64,000 nucleotides of DNA from Foliamicus sp965115835 (GTDB lineage: Bacteria > Pseudomonadota > Gammaproteobacteria > Steroidobacterales > Foliamicaceae). How positions within the stretch are numbered: the stretch's first letter is position 1; every line of letters starts with the position of its first letter. The notes beneath the pieces are model-generated. The model had not been told where the DNA came from and made no database searches. It saw only the letters and a program-made list of their open reading frames with translations. Of this stretch, positions 59,081 through 64,000 are shown piece by piece. Where the stretch lies: NCBI GenBank assembly GCA_965115835.1, contig OZ220471.1, forward strand, positions 2,108,001-2,172,000. Reading direction: 5' to 3'. The translations under genes and the position numbers were made by a program.

Positions 59081-62000
59081 GTGAATATCCGCTTCCTCGC
59101 CGTCTCGGCCTGTTTCGTTCTGTCGGGCCTTGCAGCGCTTTTGTATCAAACTGCCTGGACGAGGCAGTTTGCCGTTGTCTTCGGAACTTCCCATCTGGCT
59201 GTCGCCACTGTGCTGGCGGCGTACATGGCGGGTCTTGCCGCCGGCGCGTACTGGATATCCAGGCTGGCGCACCTTGTCCGCAGGCCCATTCTCGCGTATG
59301 GCGTACTTGAGGCAGGCGTAGCCATATCGGCGCTGCTCGTGCCATTGGCGCTGGATGCGGCTCGCCTTCTCCAAACGATGACCATCGGCGGGCAAGACCT
59401 GCCGCCGTCGGGCGGAGGATTGGAGCATGCCTTCTTCTATACATGCGTGGCGTTTGTTGTGCTGATGCTCCCCACTGCGTGCATGGGCGCCACCCTGCCC
59501 TTGCTGGCGCGCTACGTTGTAACTCGCGATTCACAAGTAGGTCCGCGCGTGGGTTGGTTGTATGCAGTCAATACGGGTGGCGCGGTTGCCGGTGCTGTGC
59601 TGGCCGGTTTCTGGCTGGTCCCGAAGCTCGGATTATTGGGAACGATCCTTGTTGGCGCCGCAGCGAATCTGGTTGTCTTCCTGCTCGCGGTCGCCATTGA
59701 AAGGGCTTCCGGGCTGCCCGATTTCGAGGCGGCCAAACCTGCGGCGCGAAGAACCCGCCGCGACAGGCGCGCGCGCTGGACGCTGTTTGTAATCTGTGTG
59801 TCGGGCGCCAATTCCTTTTTCCTGGAAGTGCAGTGGACCCGGTTGCTGAACCACACTTTCGGCGGCACATTGACCGCTTTCTCAACCATGCTGGCAACCT
59901 TCCTGGCGGGTATAGCCATAGGCGGTGCGATTGGCGGGCGAGCGGCAAGAAACCGCGATCGCGCATCGCTGACAATGGTATTTGTCCTGATCGCGGTCAG
60001 CTCGCTGGTCACCTACCAGTTCCTGGATCAGCTCGCGCCAGGCGATCAGAGTCTTGCGGGCAATGTCCTGTTCGCCTGTGCGGCAATGCTCCCGTCCACA
60101 ATTCTGATTGGCGTGACCTTCCCGATTGCCGTTCGGCTGGTTGCGCAGGATGAGAAGGAAACCATGCACGCGACTGCGAGCGCCTATGCATGGAACACGC
60201 TGGGTGCGATAGTGGGTTCATTGTCGGCGGGATTTCTGCTGATTCCCGCTCTTGGTTTTTCGCTCAGTGCGAAGCTGGCAGGCCTGGTGAGCCTTTCGCT
60301 TGCCGTGGTTTGCGCATTGGCGATCGATCGGAAGCCGGGGATTGCGGCAGTCACAGGCGCTCTGCTGGTGTGGGTCGCCGTCTTCCATGATGCGCCACGA
60401 CCTGTGCAGCTCTTGCAGGCGCTTGCCGGCGACAGGGAGAAACAAGGCGCCGAGATTTTCTACGGCGTAGGCAAGTCTGCAACCATATTGGTGCGCGATG
60501 TGGATGGCGCGTACCAAATGCGCAGCAATGGCTTGCCGGAGTCAACGATCTATCGGCGTGGCGCGCCGCCCTCGAAACACTCTCAGTACTGGCTCACCGC
60601 GCTGCCGGCTATCGCGCGTCCCGAGGCATCGGACCTTCTCATGATTGGCATGGGCGGGGGGGTTGCGCTGGAAGCGGTACCGCCACACATACATTCGATT
60701 GATGTGGTCGAGCTGGAGGATGAGGTCATCGAGGCCAACCGCCGCCTGTCGGCCTTGCGCAACGTGGATCCGTTGAGCGATCCCAGGCTCCGTCTCGTTG
60801 TGAACGACGCGAGAAGCGCCCTGGCGCTGACGAACAAGGACTACGACCTGATCGTGTCCCAGCCTTCACACCCCTGGACGGCTGGCGCTTCTCATCTCTA
60901 TACGCTCGAGTTTCTTGAGCTTGCGCGCAGTCGTCTGGCAAATGACGGGGTTTTCCTCCAGTGGATCAATGCGCAATACGTCGATGAAATGTTGCTGCGT
61001 TCCCTCACTGCCACAGTCAATCGGGTATTCGAGAACGTGAGGGTTTATCAACCGCTTCCCAATGTGCTTCTGTTTCTGGCCTCGGATGGCTCCATCGATG
61101 TGGAGGAGCGAATACTGGCAACGGGAGAGCCTTTCAGGAGTTACGGCGCGCATTACCGGCGTATCGGCATAGGCGCGGTAGAAGACCTTGTGGCCGCATT
61201 CACATTGGACGAAAAGGCGGTAGACCGGATTGCGCTGGGCGCTGTTCCAAATTCCGACGATTACAACCTGCTCGCCACCCATAGCCGCTACAAGGGAGAC
61301 GGTTTCACTGCGGAAACCCTGCATGAGTTTCTTCGTGAACTGGATGTGTTGGCCGGTGGAATATCCCGCTGGCCCGACCTCTGGAACGAGCGCATCGATT
61401 TTGCCTATGTGACCACACAGCTTGTGCTGGCGCGGTTTGAACGAAGAGCTTTCGAGCTTGCGCGCAGCCATCCGGACGCCGCCATGCGCCACACCATGGA
61501 TGGAATCGGGTTCAATGGCTTTGGCCAATCCAAAGACGCCGGACGCGCCCTCGCAAGGGCGGTCGAACTCGATCCGGACATCGCAGCGGCGTCATTCCTG
61601 TTGGTCAGACCTTACCTGAGCGTAGTTGGGTCCGCTGACAGTCCCAAACGAATTGAGCGGGCTGTCCGGCGCCTGCCCGCATCCGCCAAAACAGTCCTTT
61701 CTGCGTGGAAAAAAGGGCGGGCAGGCGACTGGGCCGGTATCCAGGCCCTGGACGCGCAGCTTGCCGCAGTGGCGCCAACGGCTCAGTGGTATCCCGTGGG
61801 AATCAAGCTTCGAGTCGATTGGAGGCTGGCCGCGGCGCATGGTTCCGGAAATCCACAGTATGCGACAGAAGCGCTGGACCTGTTGGACGCCACGCTGGCT
61901 TTTTACTGGAATTTCGACTTGTATGTGCAACGCGCTGCGGCGGCCTTTATCGCGGGTCGTGCAAAAGAGTTTGTTGAATCGGTGTGGTGGGCTGCCCGGT

Positions 62001-62200
62001 TGGTCGATTCCAAGATCGAACTCGCGCAAGGTAATGGCTATCAATTCAGCCGGGGCGAGCACGAGGTTTTTTCACGGCGACTTGCGGGGCTGTCGCGAGA
62101 GCTCGAGCGGAGCCTCGGGCTCGAAAGCCATGCCCGGGCACAGTCCGTGCGGAACTATCTGGATGATGTTCGCAAACGGCTCGATCCTGTTGGTCGTTGA
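59081..62200 (+). CDS. Membrane protein with spermidine-synthase-like domain and long helical C-terminus
   Basis: 1039 residues from a GTG. The N-terminal third (1-450) holds about ten to twelve membrane helices in two blocks, each with transporter-like GYMAG/LAGIAIGG turns (AYMAGLAAGAYW; FLAGIAIGGAIGG). A spermidine-synthase-like Rossmann domain follows (about 470-720): LLMIGMGGGVALEAVPPHIH, IDVVELEDEVIEANRRL and NDARSALALTNKDYDLIVSQ, PSHPWTAGASHLYTLEFLEL. The D of the 'VVELD' site is present as E-L-E-D. The C-terminal 300 residues are helical, TPR-like, with no motif. Such fused proteins are widespread, but their substrate is unproven; polyamine synthesis is not implied. Confidence 0.8.
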   Translation: MNIRFLAVSACFVLSGLAALLYQTAWTRQFAVVFGTSHLAVATVLAAYMAGLAAGAYWISRLAHLVRRPILAYGVLEAGVAISALLVPLALDAARLLQTMTIGGQDLPPSGGGLEHAFFYTCVAFVVLMLPTACMGATLPLLARYVVTRDSQVGPRVGWLYAVNTGGAVAGAVLAGFWLVPKLGLLGTILVGAAANLVVFLLAVAIERASGLPDFEAAKPAARRTRRDRRARWTLFVICVSGANSFFLEVQWTRLLNHTFGGTLTAFSTMLATFLAGIAIGGAIGGRAARNRDRASLTMVFVLIAVSSLVTYQFLDQLAPGDQSLAGNVLFACAAMLPSTILIGVTFPIAVRLVAQDEKETMHATASAYAWNTLGAIVGSLSAGFLLIPALGFSLSAKLAGLVSLSLAVVCALAIDRKPGIAAVTGALLVWVAVFHDAPRPVQLLQALAGDREKQGAEIFYGVGKSATILVRDVDGAYQMRSNGLPESTIYRRGAPPSKHSQYWLTALPAIARPEASDLLMIGMGGGVALEAVPPHIHSIDVVELEDEVIEANRRLSALRNVDPLSDPRLRLVVNDARSALALTNKDYDLIVSQPSHPWTAGASHLYTLEFLELARSRLANDGVFLQWINAQYVDEMLLRSLTATVNRVFENVRVYQPLPNVLLFLASDGSIDVEERILATGEPFRSYGAHYRRIGIGAVEDLVAAFTLDEKAVDRIALGAVPNSDDYNLLATHSRYKGDGFTAETLHEFLRELDVLAGGISRWPDLWNERIDFAYVTTQLVLARFERRAFELARSHPDAAMRHTMDGIGFNGFGQSKDAGRALARAVELDPDIAAASFLLVRPYLSVVGSADSPKRIERAVRRLPASAKTVLSAWKKGRAGDWAGIQALDAQLAAVAPTAQWYPVGIKLRVDWRLAAAHGSGNPQYATEALDLLDATLAFYWNFDLYVQRAAAAFIAGRAKEFVESVWWAARLVDSKIELAQGNGYQFSRGEHEVFSRRLAGLSRELERSLGLESHARAQSVRNYLDDVRKRLDPVGR

Positions 62201-62298
62201 TTCCAGCGAGGGAAAGCGATGTACGGCTTGACTGGGCTGTGGGGCGAGGGTATGCAGGCATTGCTCGACACAACGCACATCATTCGGGAGGGTGAATC

Positions 62299-63399
62299 TT
62301 GAGTACCCGGGCGCAAGCGGCGGTCGTCAGGGTTCCTGACGGAGACTTCGTTCTCGAAGAGGTGGCGCTTGACGAGCCCCGGCCCGACGAAGCTCTGGTT
62401 GAGGTCCATGCGTGTGGAATTTGCCACATGGACATTGAAGCCACAGGGATGATGGAGCTCCCGTGCATCATGGGCCATGAAGGCGCCGGTATCGTCCGGA
62501 GAGTGGGGTCCGAGGTCGCCAGCGTACAACCCGGGGATCGAGTAATCATGGGATATGGTCATTGCGGCGCCTGTGAACCCTGCCAACGCAATGAACCCTA
62601 TTTTTGCGATGAGAGTTGGGGGCTTGCCTTTTCCGGGAAAAGACGGGACGGCAGTGGCAGCGCAACCTTCCCCGATGGGCAGGAGCTGTCGGCCGCCTTC
62701 TTTCAGCAGTCTTCCTTCGCCAGCCATGCGATTACCCCTGCCCGAAGCCTGGTGAAAATGGCCGGCGATGTTCCCTGGCCCGTAGCCGCTGCGATTCCGT
62801 GCGGCTTGTTGACAGGAGTGGGAACAGCGCTCAACATCCTGAATGTTGGCGCGGAATCGAGCTTGCTGGTCAGAGGCGTGGGCGCTGTAGGAATGGGAGC
62901 GGTCGTCGGCGCAAGGATGCGGGGCTGCAAGGTCATTGTCGCGTCGGATGTAAACAAGGCCCGGCTCGAACTTGCCGGGGAGCTCGGCGCTACTGCAACG
63001 GTCGATGCGTCCGGATGCGATGTGGATGACTGGCGCAAGGAGCATCTACCCCGAGGCTTCAGTAACATTCTCGACACGACGGGTAATGCAGCGGTGTTCA
63101 CGAATAGTGTCGATTGTCTGGCTACCGGCGGAAATTTTGCGTACGCAATACTCCCGGCGCCGATGGAAGAGTTTTCCTTTCGGCCGTTCGGGCTGTTTGA
63201 AAAATGCGCAACGCTTTCCGCGGTTTCCTTCGGTTCGGCGGCGCCGAACGAGCTGCTTCCCGAAATGCTCGATTGGTGGCGGCAGGGAGAGTTCCCCGTG
63301 GAAAGGTTGATAACGACCTTTCCATTCGTGTGTATTGGCGAGGCTATCGAGGCGGCCAGGGCAGGTTCGGTGCTCAAACCAGTGCTGGTGATGGAATAG
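62299..63399 (+). CDS. Zinc-dependent alcohol dehydrogenase (MDR, aryl-alcohol type)
   Basis: 366 residues from a TTG at 62299 with GGGAGG eight bases upstream. Catalytic zinc ligands CGICHMD (about 40-46) and GHEGAG (about 59-64), structural zinc cysteines CGACEPCQRNEPYFC (about 90-105), and the NAD fold VRGVGAVGMGAVVGARMRGC. This pattern is that of benzyl- and aryl-alcohol dehydrogenases (XylB-like), oxidising an aromatic alcohol to the aldehyde. It lies 98 bases after the spermidine-synthase-like gene and 60 bases before the GntR gene, possibly in one unit. Confidence 0.9.
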   Translation: MSTRAQAAVVRVPDGDFVLEEVALDEPRPDEALVEVHACGICHMDIEATGMMELPCIMGHEGAGIVRRVGSEVASVQPGDRVIMGYGHCGACEPCQRNEPYFCDESWGLAFSGKRRDGSGSATFPDGQELSAAFFQQSSFASHAITPARSLVKMAGDVPWPVAAAIPCGLLTGVGTALNILNVGAESSLLVRGVGAVGMGAVVGARMRGCKVIVASDVNKARLELAGELGATATVDASGCDVDDWRKEHLPRGFSNILDTTGNAAVFTNSVDCLATGGNFAYAILPAPMEEFSFRPFGLFEKCATLSAVSFGSAAPNELLPEMLDWWRQGEFPVERLITTFPFVCIGEAIEAARAGSVLKPVLVME

Positions 63400-63458
63400 C
63401 CTTGCGATTCCCGGCTTTGATATGCTGGAAAGAAACCGGTAAAACAGGAGATTGAAGG

Positions 63459-64000
63459 GTGCCAACCGCACAGCAGGCTGCATATTCCAAAATTCGGCAT
63501 GCCATTCTGACGGGCGTGTTTCGGCCGGGAGTGCAGTTGCGTCAGGAAGAGCTGGCCGAAGAGTTCGACATGTCGCGCACCGCGGTGCGTTTTGCAATCC
63601 AGGCCCTGGCCGACGATGGAATTGTCGAAATAAGCGACACGCGGCGGAGCTTCGTGGCCGATGTCACGGAGACGCACGCGGAGGAGACCTTCGACATTCT
63701 GGCGATGCTTGAGCCCTACAGCGCTGCCCTCGCATCCGATCGAGCCAGTGACGAGGACATACAAGAGCTTCGCAGTCTGATCGAAGAGATGGGAAAGGTA
63801 ATCGAAGACGATGTTGCTTTTCTGGAGCTGAATTCCCGGTTTCATCGAAAGATCCACAGCCTGTCCGGGAATCGAGCCTTGCGCGAACTTATTGAACGAA
63901 TCGTGGACTTTCCTACGACGCTTTATCTCAAACTGGGCCAGTCCACGGAAAGCATGGGCGCGCACGATGACCATCAAAGGATCCTGGCGGCGTTCGAGAA
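63459..64000 (+). CDS. GntR/FCD family transcriptional regulator, 3' end outside the window
   Basis: 180 residues visible from a GTG at 63459 (GAAGG just upstream). The winged-helix domain (about 5-72) has the GntR pattern: YSKIRHAILTGVFRPGVQLR, EELAEEFDMSRTAVRFAIQA, LADDGIVEIS. The FCD ligand domain begins near 78 (TFDILAMLEPYSAALA) with metal-site histidines in FHRKIHSLSGNRAL and DDHQRILAAFE at the cut. These regulators usually sense carboxylic acids. It is a candidate controller for the shared motif at the four catabolic promoters; that link is inference. Confidence 0.9.
   Translation, partial: MPTAQQAAYSKIRHAILTGVFRPGVQLRQEELAEEFDMSRTAVRFAIQALADDGIVEISDTRRSFVADVTETHAEETFDILAMLEPYSAALASDRASDEDIQELRSLIEEMGKVIEDDVAFLELNSRFHRKIHSLSGNRALRELIERIVDFPTTLYLKLGQSTESMGAHDDHQRILAAFE

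Overview
High-GC proteobacterial DNA, most likely gammaproteobacterial (inferred from the TonB receptors, the gentisate pathway and an F-type transfer region). The window has three blocks. No rRNA, intact tRNA, CRISPR array, integrase or attachment site was seen.

Block 1 (1-23.9 kb, + strand) is an F-type (MPF-F, MOB-F) conjugation operon, probably part of an integrative conjugative element or conjugative plasmid. The order is traA(end)-L-E-K-B-V-C, a degenerate HD-hydrolase-like gene, a small unknown gene, trbI, an S26 signal peptidase, traW-ssb-U-trbC-N-F-H-G, a convergent two-helix membrane gene (possible entry exclusion), traD and traI. Nearly all genes overlap by 1-30 bases. They build the pilus and channel (L,E,K,B,V,C,W,U,trbC,F,H), stabilise mating pairs (N,G), couple the DNA (D), and nick and unwind it (I).

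Block 2 (24-46.4 kb, almost all - strand) is a defence island built on a type I restriction-modification locus. In transcription order it reads hsdM, a DUF262/HNH/HEPN-like effector, fic, two AAA+ ATPase genes (D, C), a HicA-like ORF, hsdS, darT, darG, two more AAA+ genes (B, A), then hsdR, with an 81-aa ORF and a DUF2335 membrane protein beyond. The four AAA+ paralogues are mosaics of one another and share one upstream sequence that looks like a leaderless extended -10 promoter. hsdR is a chimera in which the motor C-terminus is replaced by a GIY-YIG (T5orf172-like) domain. Fragments of hsdS lie at three other places. An IS element with perfect 9-bp target duplications sits between AAA copies B and A, and a 121-bp MITE-like element with related ends lies upstream of fic. 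Pseudogene scraps (GIY-YIG, DNA methyltransferase, BamB-like) show heavy turnover.

Block 3 (46.4-64 kb) is a catabolic region. A lipoprotein arylsulfotransferase and a lipoprotein sulfatase are divergent. Two TonB receptors flank a gentisate operon (maleylpyruvate isomerase, flavin monooxygenase, gentisate dioxygenase, fumarylpyruvate hydrolase). Then come a membrane spermidine-synthase-like protein, an alcohol dehydrogenase and a GntR/FCD regulator cut by the window end. A shared promoter motif occurs at four transcription units. Together these suggest uptake and desulfation of sulfated aromatics and degradation through hydroxybenzoate and gentisate to pyruvate and fumarate.
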